NCBI RefSeq assembly: GCF_000715075.1
Contig: NC_134102.1
Location: forward strand, 95,869,766 to 95,933,765
DNA: 64,000 nt
Origin: Nicotiana tabacum
Lineage: Eukaryota > Streptophyta > Magnoliopsida > Solanales > Solanaceae
Direction of reading: 5' to 3'
In this document: one piece after another, positions 23,101-35,084 of the stretch
How positions within the stretch are numbered: the stretch's first letter is position 1
Layout: every line of letters begins with the position of its first letter
The notes under the pieces: model-generated
What the model saw: only the letters and a program-made list of their open reading frames with translations
Database searches by the model: none
Told to the model about the DNA's origin: nothing
Made by a program: the position numbers and the translations under genes

Positions 23101-23721
23101 CAAAAATAAATACAACAACAACAATGATAATAATACAAGGGTACGATGAATAAGTCAACTCAGAGATTCCAGAACTCAAAGAAATGGAGGAACTAATTCA
23201 CAAGGAGTAGCCACAATCGGGAATGCTAGTCATAATAAGAACAACTCAAGAAGAAAGGAAATACTATGTAACAACGGTCCGCAATATACATTTCGACAAC
23301 GAGGGAGCTAACACAAGTCGAATAATTCTAAATAAGTACAAGTCAACTAAAATATAGGATATCTAAGTTCTTTTAAGGTTGGGAAATTAAGAAAGAGATA
23401 CAACAAATTGAGCTAAGAAGAAGCAGCGGAAAGATAACAATAACCTCAATTAAGGCTAAACAATTATAGAAGAGATAGTAATAATTTCAAATAAAGATAA
23501 GCAGTTAGGGAAAGGATAACATGGCAATAGAAAGGTAACAATTTCAGTTAAAGAAAATATGAATCAAATAAACAATAAGAGTGAAACATGAAGCAATTAA
23601 TTCTAATTAAGCAGGTAGAGGTGAAACTAGTAATTAAGAAGCATAATCATAACAAGAACAACTGCATATTCAGTGAATACAATGGCCTAAGAACCCTAAA
23701 AGGCCAATTTTCCCCAAATAA

Positions 23722-23757
23722 GTCCGAGCACGTACTCGTCACCTTGCGTACACGAAC
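23722..23757 (-). other. LTR hairpin with GGTGACGAG in the loop
   Basis: GAGCACGTAC and GCGTACACGAAC flank TCGTCACCTT. Arm pairing is partial (CACGTAC against GTACACG). Confidence 0.5.
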
Positions 23758-24359
23758 TACAATTAGCATAGAAGACTCAAATCCTAAGGGGTAGTTCCCC
23801 CACACGAAGTTAGGCAAGATACTTACCTCAAAGTAGACAGACCAATACCAAAATATGAAGTCCTCGAGTGAAATGGCCTCCAGATGGCTCAAATCTAACC
23901 AAAATAACTTCAAAGCACAAATAAAACTCATAAAAAACTATTTCGGATCATAAAGCCTCAATCTTTATCAAAATAAAAAAAATCGACCCAAAATTCGACC
24001 CCCGGGCCCCCACCTCGGAACCCGAAAAATTTCACAAAACCCGAACACTCATTCCGATACGAGTTCAACCATACTAAAATTATCAAATTCCGGAACCAAT
24101 TCGTCCCTCAAATCATAATTTAACATTTTGAAAGCTTTCATCAAAAATCCCCATTTTCCTCAACTCAAAACACAAATTAAATGATAAAATAAACATAAGA
24201 TCATGGAATATAATAAATTCTAGGTAAAGAACACTTACCCAATCGATTTGCTTGAAAAACCCATAAAGAATCGCTCAAAATCGAGCTCCACAAGTCAAGA
24301 TATGATAAAAATGGCCAAACCCTCGATTTGGAAAATATATTCTCCTGCCCAGGTGTTTG

Positions 24360-24745
24360 TACATCGCGATCGTGGAAGAGGAGCTGCGATCGTGAAGAGG
24401 AAATGGCTACTGCCCAGAATTGGTGATGTGGGATCGCGAACAAGAAAAAAATAATAGTCCAGGAACTGGGCTACGCGAACGCGTGAAGCGGCATGGGAAC
24501 GCGAAGGAGAGGAAATCACACTTATGCGTTCGCGGATAATAAAGTGCGAACGCATAGAGGAAATGGTCACCAGCTCCCTGCTCATAGTTTCTACTACGCG
24601 AACGCGATGGAGCGGATGCGAACGCGAAGAAGGAAAAGGCAGGCTTCCGTGATCACGGAATGAGTTATGTGAATGCGGAGAACAAATAATTCATCCTCCA
24701 AAATTACACTACGCGAACGCGGAGGAAGTGACGCGGACGCGATTA
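24360..24745. repeat. CpG-rich palindromic motif array (cores GCGATCGTG, ACGCGAACGCGT)
   Basis: About fourteen motifs, including CGCGATCGTGGAAG, ACGCGAACGCGTGAAG, GCGTTCGCGG and ACGCGGACGCGATT. GCGATC-type and GCGAAC-type cores are mixed within one array. Confidence 0.9.
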
Positions 24746-25466
24746 AGGAAACCAGATGACAGAAAACTGCAGTCCAAAAATAGGAGGAAATGGCCTGTAG
24801 CCGGTCCGAAATTTACCCGAGGCCACCGGGACCCTGTCTAAACATACCACCAAGTTCCATAACCTAACACGGACTCGCTCGAGGTCTAAAATCACATCAA
24901 ACAATGTCTAACTATGAATCGCATCAAGAATCGAACTTATGAAGTTTCAAATCTTCCAACTTCTAAAATTCATGTCGAAACCTATCAAATCAACCCGGAA
25001 TGACGTCAAATTTTGCAGGCAAGTCTCAAATGACATAACGGAGCTGTTCCAACTCTCGGAATCGCATTCAGACCCATATATCACTAAAGTCAACTATTGG
25101 TCAAACTTCTCAACCTTTAAAACTTTAACTTTTTCATCTTTTTCCGAAATGCTCCAAATTAACCTACGGACCTCCAAATCCAAATCTAGACGCACGCCTA
25201 AGTCCAAAATCTCCATTCTAAGCTGTTGGAATCATCCAAAACCCATTCCGAAGCTACTTACACAAAGGTCAAATTCCGGTTAACTCTTACCGCTTAAGCT
25301 TCCAAAACTTGAATCCTCCTTCCGATTTGACTCCGAATCGTCTGCTAACTGAACTTGACCATGCACGCAAGTCAATACACATAATACGAAGATGCTCAAG
25401 ACCTTATGCAACCGAATGGGACTTAAATTCTCAAAACGACCGGCCGTATCGAGTAAGTGATGTACA

Positions 25467-25565
25467 ACTGCTAACACTCATATTAGTTTACTTATTAAAT
25501 AACAACGTGTGATGTTTCCAACGAAAGAGAATTTAACATTTTATTGTGTACATAATGAATGAAAT
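25467..25565 (+). mobile_element. Ty1/copia element 1: 3' untranslated piece
   Basis: A 99-bp AT-rich stretch between two gypsy insertions. It is assigned to copia element 1 by position only: it resembles neither neighbour and ends in GAAAT, the left target-site flank of the element at 25566-36110. Confidence 0.5.
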
Positions 25566-25843
25566 TGTCATGACCCGGAATTCCCACTGTCGGGACCGTG
25601 ATGGCGCCTAACATTTCGAGCCTAACCTCGACGAAGTAGTGGTGAGGCTAAGGCAAGGCACCTACAAATCAACCTGTGCAGTTTAACAATATATATACAA
25701 ATAACAATAATGAAGAATTAGACAGGCGATATCGGGAGGGTGAAACATGCTGGGTGAAATACGATATAAAGAACTACAACAGAATGATAACTGGAAAACC
25801 CAATATATTATAAATCAACAGGACACGAATACAGTAAAGGAAA

Positions 25844-26050
25844 AATGCACAGCATCACCCTTCGTCCTTTTACACTCAATCTCACCATAAAATCAATAGA
25901 AATGACACGACATCACCCTTCGTGCATTAACTCTCATATCATGGAACGACATCACCCTTCGTGCATTAACACTCACAATATGGCACGACATCACCCTTCA
26001 TTATTTTACACTCATAATATGGCACGGCATCACCCTTCGTACATTAACAC
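25844..26050. repeat. Tandem repeat, 5 units of 37-39 bp
   Basis: Units carry GGCACGACATCACCCTTCGT, whose ends (GCACGA and TCGTGC) can pair. The array is matched by 33965-34192 in the other LTR. Confidence 0.9.
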
Positions 26051-26300
26051 TCTCCCTTACCATAATGCAATGAACAATTAACAACATGAAGATAGAATAA
26101 CATGTACAAGCCTTACTTTAACATTAGGTTCCACAATATCAATCTCAACTTTGAAATAATTACTCAATTATCACCAGAAGATCCATAAACATGATAAGAA
26201 CGATCAATTTGACAACACTAGTCTAAACACGTAGCAATTAGGCATAGGAAAGAGACAATATAAGAAAAACGGGAGGAAAAATGGGAAAACAGGTAAGTTG

Positions 26301-26340
26301 GCGGCACATAAGTACTCGTCACCTCACATATATACCGCTC
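26301..26340 (-). other. LTR hairpin with GGTGACGAG in the loop
   Basis: GCGGCACATAAGT and ACATATATACCGC flank ACTCGTCACCTC. Pairing is partial compared with the sister copy at 34441-34480. Confidence 0.6.
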
Positions 26341-26944
26341 ACATGAATTTCACATAACAAATAGTCTGGGGTTCCTAATTGCTTCAACTCAAAATTAGAC
26401 ACAATACCTACCTTGCTCCGAGGGCTACTTAATTCTCAATCACAGCTTTTCCTCTATAATTCACCTCCAAACCACTCGTATCTATTCAAAAATGACTCAA
26501 TAATATCAAATATTGCTAAAGGAATCAATTATATTGCATAAATTAAATTTCCCCAAATTTTCCTCCAAAAAGTCGAAAAATCGACATCGGGCCCGCTTGG
26601 TCAAAACCCGAATTTCGGACCAAAATCCGTTTACCCATTCACCCCCGAGCCCGAATATGTAATTGATTTTGGAATCCGACCTCAAATTGAGGTCTAAATC
26701 CCCAAATTTCCGAAATCCCTAGTTTCTACCCTAACCCCTAATTCTACCATGAAAACTCTAGATTTTAGGTTGATAATTCATAAAAATATAATGGGTAATT
26801 GAAAGAAAATGGTTTAGAATCACTTACCAACACTTTGGGGAAGAAAATAAATCTTGACAATTGCCTCTAGCCCGTTTGTTTTGTGAAATGTGAGAAAAAA
26901 TGGCTTAATCCCGTGTTGGATTTTGTTTTAAGTGCTGGGAGAGA

Positions 26945-27272
26945 GTGTGCATCGCGTTCGCGAGGCCACTGTCGCGTTCGCGAGGCCACTGTCGCGTTCG
27001 CGAAGAGTATAGGCTACTAAACCTTCTCGTTCGCAAGACAGTGTTCGCGTTCGCGTAAGCTACCCCCCGGCCTTCGCATTCGCGAGACATTGCTCGTGTT
27101 TGCGATGAAGGAACGACCAACCCTCCCCCAGGTCCCCAAGTGCTTCGCGTTCGTGAAGGGTAAATCCCCCATCACTTTTCGTTCATGACCAGACCTTCGT
27201 GTTCGCGAAGAAGAGATTTTCAGTTGCCTAGTTTATTCTTCGTGTTCGCGAGAGTAACTTTGCGAACGCGAA
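26945..27272. repeat. CpG-rich palindromic motif array (core GCGTTCGCGA)
   Basis: About twelve GCGTTCGCGA-type motifs. One unit, CACTGTCGCGTTCGCGAGGC, is duplicated relative to the sister array at 35085-35380. Confidence 0.9.
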
Positions 27273-28003
27273 GAAGGACATGCCAGAACACCTACTGCAG
27301 CAAAATACCAGATTTTCTAAGTCCAAAACATCCCGTGGCCTATCCGAAACTTACTCGAGCCCTCGGGACTCCAAATCAAACATGCACACAAGTCTAAAAA
27401 GATCATACAAACTTGCTCGCGTGATCAAATCTCCAAAATAACACCTAGAACTACGAATTTAGCACCAAGTCGAATGAAATTCTCAAGAACACTTTAAAAT
27501 TCCTATTTTCTCAACTGGACGTCCGAATCACATCAAATCAACTTCATTTCTCACCAAATTTCACAGAAAAGTCTTAAATATTATAATGAACATGTACCGG
27601 GCTCCGGAACTAAAATACGGACCCGATACTCACAATGCCAACATCAATAAATTATTAGAAACAAATAAATTTTCAGACTTTTAATTTTCCTCAAAAATTC
27701 ATAACTCGAGCTAGGGACCTCCGAATTCGATTCCAAGCATACGCCCAGGTCCCATAATTCGATACGGACCCACCGGGACAGTCAAAACATGGACCCTGGC
27801 CCGTTTACCAAAAATATTGACCAAAATCAACTAAAATCAACTTTTAAGGCATACATTCTTATTTTCATCAGTTTTCAACATAAAAGCTTTTCGAAAACAC
27901 GCCGGACTGTGCACGTAAATTGAGGAGGGTAAAAATGAGATTTTAAGGCTTAAGAGCTCAGATTCAAGTTCTAAAACATAAGATGACCTTTTGGGTCATC
28001 ACA

Positions 28004-28018
28004 TTCTCCACCTCTAAA
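28004..28018 (-). other. Polypurine tract
   Basis: The reverse complement reads AGAGGTGGAGAATG directly before the LTR start TGTGATGACCC. Confidence 0.88.
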
Positions 28019-28205
28019 ATAACCGTTCATCCTCGAACGTATATAGAAAAGTATCTGAGCTGGTGAAAAGGTGGGGATATCTACTTCGCATATCGGACTC
28101 GGACTCCCAAGTAGCTTCTTCAATAGGCTGACCTCTCCATTGCACTCGAACTAAAGGGTGACTATTTGATCTCAACTGGCGAACCTGCCGGGCTAGAATA
28201 GTCAC
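28014..28205 (-). pseudogene. Chromodomain at pol C-terminus
   Basis: Minus-strand reading ILARQVRQLRSN then VRVQWRGQPIEEATWESESDM and YPHLF, ending EDERLF. The conserved W, EATWE and YPHLF residues identify the Tekay-type C-terminal chromodomain that guides integration to heterochromatin. It is separated from the integrase tail by a frameshift near 28205. Confidence 0.85.
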
Positions 28206-29757
28206 TGGCTCTCCTCGTAAGTCAAATCCTTGTCCAACTGGACAGAGCTGAAATCTAACACATGGGATGGATCGCCATGATACTTTCGAAGCATGGACAC
28301 ATGGAACATCGGATGAACTGATGATAACCCCAGTGGCAATGCAAGCATGTAAGCCACCTCTCCCACTCTCTCTAGAATCTCAAAAGGTCCGATATACCTA
28401 GGGCTCAACTTGCCCTTCTTTACGAACCTCATTACACCCTTCATGGGTGATACCCGAAGCAATACTCTCTCTCCAACTATGAATACAACATCACAAACTC
28501 TAGGGTCGGCATAACTCTTCTGCCTGGACTGAGCTATGCGAAGTCGATCTTGAATAATCTTGACCTTATCCAAGGCATCCTGTACTAAGTCTGTGCCCAA
28601 CAACCGAGTCTCTCCCGGCTCGAACTACCTAACTAGCAACCGACACTGCCTATCATATAATGCCTTATAGGTAGCCATCTGAATGCTCGACTGGTAGTTG
28701 TTGTTGTAGGCGAACACTTGAAGGGGCAAGAACTGATCCCACGATTCTTCGAAGTCTATAACATAAGTGCAGAGCATATCCTCCAAGATCTAAATAGTGT
28801 GCTCGGACTGTCCATCCATCTGAGGATGCAACGTTGTGCTCAACTCAACCCGCGTACCCAACTCATGCTGTACTACCCTCCAAAAGTGCAAGGTGAACTG
28901 CATACCTCGATTAGAAATGATAGGCACGGGCACACTGTGAAGACAGATGATCTCACGAATGTAAATCTCTGCCATCGCTCCGAAGAATAGGTAACTACCA
29001 CAGGAATAAAGTGCACTGACTTGGTCAGCCTGTGCAAAATGACTCAAACTGCATCGAACTTCCTCTGAGTTCGTGGGAGTCTAACAACAAAATCCATAGT
29101 GATGCGCTCTCACTTCCACTCAGGAATCTCTATCTTCTGAAGCAAACTACCAGGTCTCTAATGCTCGTACTTTACTTGCTGACAATTTAGACACCGAGCT
29201 ACATATGTAACTATGTCTTTATTCGTCCTCCTCCACCAATAATGCTGCCGCAAGTCCTGATACATCTTGGCGGCGCCTGAATGAGTAGAATACCGGGAAC
29301 TATGGGCCTCCTCAAGAATCAACTCACGAAGTCCATCCACACTAGGCACACAAATACGACCCTGCATTCTCAAAACTCTGTAATCTCCAACAGTAACCTG
29401 CTTGGCACCACCGTGCCGTACTGTGTCTCTAAGGATAAGCAAATGAGGATCGTCATACTGTCGATCTATGATATGCACAAACAAAGAAGACCGAGCAGCT
29501 GTACAAGCTAGAACACGGCTGGGCTCAAAAACATCCAAACTCAGGAACTGATTGGCAAGGGCCTGAACATCCAATGCGAGCGGTCTTTCACCAACTGGAA
29601 TATAAGCAAGGCTACCCATACTAGCTGACTTTCTACTCAAGGCATCGGCTACCACATTGGCCTTCACGGGATGAAAGAATATGGTGATATTATAGTCTTT
29701 CAATAGCTCTAACCACCTTCTCTACCTCAAATTGAGTTTTTTCTGGCTGAACAAATA
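28206..29757 (-). pseudogene. Integrase and RNase H C-terminal end
   Basis: From right to left on the minus strand: after two stops in the RNase H end (TAG at 29755-29757, another near 29722) comes the open stretch to 29158 with [12 protein letters not shown], then the zinc region HYWWRRTNKDI and [11 protein letters not shown]. The catalytic core has MDFVV near 29095 (broken), SNRGMQF near 28905 (Asn replacing the catalytic Asp of SDRG) and DGQSEHTI at about 28805. The tail [15 protein letters not shown] and HPMFHVSMLRKYHGDPS ends at 28202. At least five stops or shifts interrupt it. Confidence 0.88.
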
Positions 29758-31120
29758 CTACAAGCTCCGATGATCCGTGAATACCTCACATGGCATGCCG
29801 TGAAGATAGCGCCTCCAAATCGTCAGCGCGTGAACAATGGCTGCCAACTCTAGATCATGAACATGGTAATTTTTCTCGTGAACGTTCAGCTTCCGCAAAG
29901 CATATGCAATAACCTTGCCACCCTGCATCAATACCGCATCCAGACCAATACGAGATGCGTCACAATATACTATATAAGATCTTGAACCTATGGGTAATAC
30001 CAATACCGGTGTCGTAGTCAAAGCTGTCTTGAGCTTCTGGAAGCTCGCCTCACACTCGTCTGACCACCTGAACAGGGCACCCTTCTGGGTCAATCTGGTC
30101 AACGAGGCTGCTATAGATAAAAACCCCTCTATGAACCGACGGTAGTAGCCTGCTAAACCCAAGAAACTACGGATCTCTGTAACTGATGTGGGTCTAAGCC
30201 TGTTATAGACTGCCTCAATCTTCTTAGGATCTACCTGAATACCCTCTGCTGATACAACGTGACCCAAGAAAGTAACTGAACTCAACCAAAACTCGCATTT
30301 TGAGAACTTAGCATATAACTGGCTGTCTCTCAGAGTCTGAAGAACGATCCGAAGGTGCTGCTCGTGCTCCTCTCGGCTGTGGGAGTAGACCAATATATCA
30401 TCAATAAATACAATCACAAAGGAATCCAAGTAGGGCTTGAACAACCGGTTCATCAAATCCATGAATGTTGCTGGGGCATTTGTCAGCCCAAATGACATCA
30501 TTAGAAACTCATAATGCCCATACCGAGTCCGAAAAGTTGTCTTAGGGACGTCGGATGCCATAATCCTCAACTGATGGTAGCCAGATCGCAAATCAATCTT
30601 CAAAAACACCTTGGCACCCTGAAGCTGATCAAATAAATCATCAATCCTCGGCAATGGATATTTGTTCTTGATGGTGACCTTGTTCAACTGTCGATAATCT
30701 ATACACATGCTCATCAATCCATCTTTCTTCTTCACAAACAACACAGGTGCACCCCAGGGAGAGGCACTAGGTCTAATGAAACCCTTATCAAGAAAATCTT
30801 GTAATTGTTCCTTTAATTCTTTCAACCCTGGCGAGGCCATGCGGTATGGCGGAATGGAAATGGGCTGAGTTCCCGGAGCCAAATCAATGCAGAAATCAAT
30901 GTCCCTGTCGGGTGGCATCCCCGGCAGGTCTGCGAGAAACACCTCTAGAAACTCACGAACAACTGACACTGAATCCATGGAAAGAACCTCCGCACTAGAA
31001 TCACGAACATAAGCCAAATAATCTAGACACCCCTTCTCGACCATATATCGAGCCTTCACAGAAGAGATAACCCTACTGGCAGAATGGCCATGAATCCCTC
31101 ACCACTCTAATCGTGGCAAC
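29758..31120 (-). pseudogene. Reverse transcriptase and RNase H N-part
   Basis: The largest open stretch in the window (433 codons). It shows [42 protein letters not shown], the catalytic FIDDILVYS (about 30395-30421), YYRRFIEGF, then RNase H with [21 protein letters not shown] and TDHRS. It stops where a Gln codon is expected (TAG, 29755-29757). The catalytic Asp residues of RT and those visible in RNase H are retained, so this is the least decayed pol here. Confidence 0.92.
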
Positions 31121-31600
31121 CCCTGCAAGGCTAAGGTCACGATCTTGGCGTGACAATCTAATATGGCATGATAAGGTGACAGTCAATCCATACCCAGTAT
31201 GACATCAAAATCAACCATATCGAGAAGTAGAAGATCTACATGAGTCTCAAGACTCCTAATGGTGACCACACAGGAGCGATAAACACGATCTACAATAATA
31301 GTATCTCCCACTGGTATAGACACATATACAGGAGCACTCAAAGAATCACGGGGCATAACCATATATGAAGCAAAATAGGATGACACGTAGGAGTAAGCAG
31401 ACCCCGGATCAAATAGAACTGAAGCATCTCTACTGCAAACTAAAACAATACCTGTGATAACAGCGTCAAATGACTCAGCCTCAGGTCTGGCTGGGAAAGC
31501 ATAACACCTGGGCTGGGCCCCATAACCCTGAACTATGTCCCTAGGACGACCTCTAGCTGGCTGGTCTCCACCTCTAACGGCCTGACCTCCACCTCTAACT
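31121..31600 (-). pseudogene. Aspartic protease
   Basis: SVLFDPGSAYSYVSSYFA (about 31370-31425) carries the active-site Asp as DPGS; VDFDVILGMD ends at 31183 in TGA, where Trp is expected. The region from there to RT (31060-31180) reads LSPYHAILDCH-type residues with further damage. Confidence 0.86.
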
Positions 31601-33085
31601 GTCTGGCCTCTACCTCTAGCTGCCTGAACCCTGCCTCTGGCTGGCTGAGTAGGTGGTGCAGCAACTGGGCCGGAACCATGGCACGAGAACCCTGATACTG
31701 TGAGCTGCCCATTTCCCGAGGACAAAATCTAGCAATGTGCTTCAGATTACCACAAGTATAACATAACCTCGGTTGCTTTGACTACTGACCCTAAAACTGA
31801 CCATGTCGACCTGAATAACCACCCTGATAACTCTGGAGTGGAGGTGCACTAATAGGAGCTGGTGGCGCACTATAGGCTAGCTGGTCGGAATAATGCATCT
31901 GAGGGCCACGACCACCTGAGGCACTGTGGGATGCCTGGAGTGCTGAATGAAACGGCCTGGGAGGATGGCCTCTACCAAAGGTACCCCTGCCTCTAGATAA
32001 GGCACCACTGAACTCACCGGAATAACGAGGTCTTTTGTCAGACCCCTGACCTCCCTGAGTAAGAAGCATCTCGACTCCTCTGGCGACATTAGCAGCCACT
32101 TGAAAAGAAATTTCACTACCAGTCTCCTTAGCCATCTGTAATTTGATAGGCTGAGCAAGTCCATTAATAAACCTCCTCACCATCTCTCTCTCGGTGGGAA
32201 GCAGAAGAATAGCATGACGGGCTAAATCCACAAAACGGGTCTCAAACTGAGTAACAGTCATACTGCCCTGCTGGAGACGCTCAAACTGATGGTGACGCTG
32301 CTCACTCAATGTGACAGGCAGAAACTTCTATATTAATAGCTGAGAGAACTGGTCCCCAGTAAGAGCAGGCGACCCAGCTGGTCTGGTCAATAAATAATCT
32401 CTCCACCATTTCTTGGCAGAACCAGTCATCTAAAATGGAGCAAAATCAACCCCATTGGTCTCCACTATACCCATGTTTCGTAGAACCTTGTGATAGCTGT
32501 CAAGATACTCCAGGGGATCCTCTGAAGGAGCACCACTGAAGTGAATTGGGAAGAGCTTGGTAAACCTGTCTAACCTCCACAAAGCCTCAGAAGACATAGC
32601 TGGCCCATCTTCGGCCTGTGCCACAACAACTGGCTGAACTACTCCAACTGGCTGAGCTGCTAGAGCATGATACTGGGGAGCTATCTACTCCAGAGCGGGA
32701 GTGGTGGGAGGCTGGGCTCCTCCTCCAGCCTGAGAGACTGCTGGTGCTATGGGAAATGCGCCAATCTGGGGCACACTCTTAATAAGGCCCACCAAATGGA
32801 CCAAAGCGTCCTGAAGTACTGGGGTGGCAATGAACCCCTCCGAACCTGAGTTGGTCCAGCAAGAACACTCTGGGTTGGAACCTCCTTGTCGAGCTCTATC
32901 TGAGGCTCCACTATTGGGGCTGCTGCTCGGGCTTTGGGCTAAGCCCTGCCCCTACCTCGGCCTCTAGCACGACCTCGGCCTCGACCTCTAGCACGACCTC
33001 GGCCTCGACCTCTGCCCCTCGTAGGAGCTGCCACTGGAGGCTCTGGCTGCTGCTCAGAGGAGGAAGCGGTATGTGTTCTCGCCAT
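31601..33085 (-). pseudogene. Gag, with basic RGRGR N-terminus and zinc knuckle
   Basis: A probable start ATG at 33083-33085 (minus) begins MARTHTASSSEQQPEPP, followed by an Arg-Gly repeat encoded by a duplicated 24-bp unit (32960-33010) and a TAG near 32939. The capsid part reads FTKLFPIHFSGAPSEDPLEYLDSYHKVLRNMG (32520-32600), then a stop near 32430 and further breaks near 32330. A second open stretch (32309-31791) includes EMVRRFINGLAQPIK. The CCHC knuckle CYTCGNLKHIARFC lies at about 31735-31776. An Ala-Arg-Gly-Gln repeat (31560-31640) links it to protease. Confidence 0.88.
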
Positions 33086-33273
33086 CTGCGAGAGAATAAG
33101 AGTAGAAGAGTTCAATCAGTATTGAGAAAATAACATCGCACGACAGAGGAGAATAGAAGTGAAATTTGTTTCTAAACTTCATAGCCTCTGGAAGATAAGC
33201 ACAGACGTCTCCGTACCGATCCTCCAGACTCTACTAAGCTTGCTCATGAATCGTGAGACCTAGTCAACCTAGT

Positions 33274-33285
33274 GCTCTAATACCA
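33274..33285 (-). other. Primer binding site (tRNA-iMet type)
   Basis: The reverse complement reads TGGTATTAGAGC, one base from the TGGTATCAGAGC site that pairs with initiator tRNA-Met. It lies 3 bp from the end of the 5' LTR. Confidence 0.9.
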
Positions 33286-33964
33286 ACTTGTCACGACCCG
33301 GAATTCCCACCGCCGGAACTGTGATGGCGCCTAACATTTCACTTGCTAGGCAAGCCAACGTTAGAGAATCATTAAACCAAATCCTTATTTCCATTCAGTA
33401 AATAACAATAATTAGCTAAGATGAAATATGATAAGTGCGGAATAATATAAAAACTGCCTTAATTACTACCACTCGGATTTGGAGTCACAATTCACGAGCA
33501 TTCTAGAATTACTATAAGCAATAGTCTGAGAAAAATACAACTGTTTGAATGAAAGAAACAGTAAAACAGAAAAGATAGACATGGACTTCAAGGTCTGTGA
33601 ACGCCGACAGATCTACTTTGAGTCTTCGGATAGTGGGTCCAATAGCTAAAATCTCGATCAACCCGAGCTGGTACCAAAATCTGCACGTGCAGAGTACAGT
33701 ATCAGTACAACCGACCCCATGCCCTGGTAAGTGTCGAGCCTAACCTCGACGAAGTAGTGACGAGGCTAAGGCAAGGCACCTACAAATCAACCTGTGCAGT
33801 TTAACAATGTATATACAAATAACATTAATGAAGAATTAGACAGGCGATATCGGGAGGGGGAAACATGCTGGGGGAAATACGAGATAAAGAACTACAACAG
33901 AATAATAACTGGAATAACCAATACATTATAAATCAACAAGAACATGAATACAGTAAAGGAAATA

Positions 33965-34192
33965 TGCACGACATCACCCTTCATGCTTTTACTCTCAATC
34001 TCACCATAAAATCAATAGAAATGGCACGACATCACCCTTCGTGCATTAGCTCGCATATCATGGCACGAAATCACCCTTCGTGCATTAACACTCATAATAT
34101 TGCACAACATCACTCACAATATGGCATGACATCACCCTTCATGCATTAACACTCACAATATGATACAGTATCACCCTTCGTGCATTGACACT
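33965..34192. repeat. Tandem repeat, 6 units of 37-39 bp
   Basis: Units carry GCACGACATCACCCTTCGTGC-like cores with CATTAACACTCA spacers; one unit is shortened near 34105. Counterpart of 25844-26050. Confidence 0.9.
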
Positions 34193-34440
34193 CTCCCTTA
34201 CATAATGCAATGAACAATTAACAGCAGAGAGATAGAATAACATGTACAAGCCTTACTTTAACATTTGGTTCAACAATATCAATCTCAATTTTGAAATAAT
34301 TTCTCAATTATCACCAGTAGATCCATAAACATGATAAGAATGATCAATTTGACAACACAAGTCCAAACACGTAGCAATTAGGCATAGGAAAGAAACAATA
34401 TAAGAAAAACGGGAAGAAAATAGGGAAAACAGGTAAGTTG

Positions 34441-34480
34441 GCGGCGCATAAGTACTCGTCACCTCACATATACGCCGCTC
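34441..34480 (-). other. LTR hairpin with GGTGACGAG in the loop (strong)
   Basis: GCGGCGCATAAGT (34441-34453) and ACATATACGCCGC (34466-34478) pair at about 10 of 13 positions around ACTCGTCACCTC. Confidence 0.75.
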
Positions 34481-35084
34481 ACATGAATTTCACATAACAA
34501 ATAGTCTAGGGTTCCTAATTCCCTCAACTCAAAGTTAGACACAACAATTACCTTGCTCTGAAGCGCACTTAATTCTCAATCACAACTTTTCCACTAGAAT
34601 TCATCTCCAAACCACTCGTATCTATTAAAAAATGACTCAATAATATCAAATATTGCTAAAGGAATCAATTATATTGCATAAATTAAATTTTTCGAATTTT
34701 CCTCCAAAAAGTCGAAAAATCGATCCCGGGCCCACTTGGTCAAAACCCGAGGTTCGGACCAAAATCCATTTACCCATTCACTCCCGAGCTCGAATATGTA
34801 ATTGGCTTTGGAATCCACCTCAAATTGAGGTTTAAATTCCCAAATTTCTGAAATCCCTGGTTTCTATCCTAACACCTAATTCTACCATGAAAACTCTAGA
34901 TTTTAGGTTGATAATTCATAAAAATGTAATGGGTAATTGAAAAAAAATGGTATAGAATCACTTACCAACACTTTGGGAAAGAAAATAAATCTTGAAAATT
35001 CCCTCTAGCCCGCTTGTTTTGTGAAATGTGGGAAAAATGGATTAATCCCGTGTTGGATTCTGTTTTAAGTGCCGGGGGACAGTG

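Larger units (their letters stand above)
21717..25466 (-). mobile_element. Minus-strand chromovirus-type LTR, probably solo (about 3.7 kb)
   Basis: Begins TGTCACGACCC (the complement of the GGGTCGTGACA LTR end) and ends near TGTACA at 25466, next to a degenerate GGCCGGTCGTTTTGAG start block. Modules on the minus strand: TCGTCA-like motif near 22155, tandem arrays (22835-23100), hairpin (23722-23757), donor-like sites near 23822 and 24240, and palindrome array 24360-24745. Flanks ACTAT (21712-21716) and ACTGC (25467-25471) are only a weak target duplication. No internal element genes were found, so it is read as solo inside copia element 1. Confidence 0.7.
25566..28003 (-). mobile_element. 3' LTR of the complete chromovirus, internally deleted
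   Basis: Starts TGTCATGACCCGGAATTCCC and ends at GGGTCATCACA. It is 2438 bp long, against 2822 for its partner. The difference is one gap at about 25612, where the partner has about 385 extra bp (33346-33729). Modules are arranged as in the partner. Confidence 0.92.

Noticed and set aside
25844..26050. Regularly spaced repeats resembling a CRISPR array
   Set aside because: Units are contiguous tandem copies with no unique spacers, lie inside a plant LTR and recur in the partner LTR. No cas-like gene is present.
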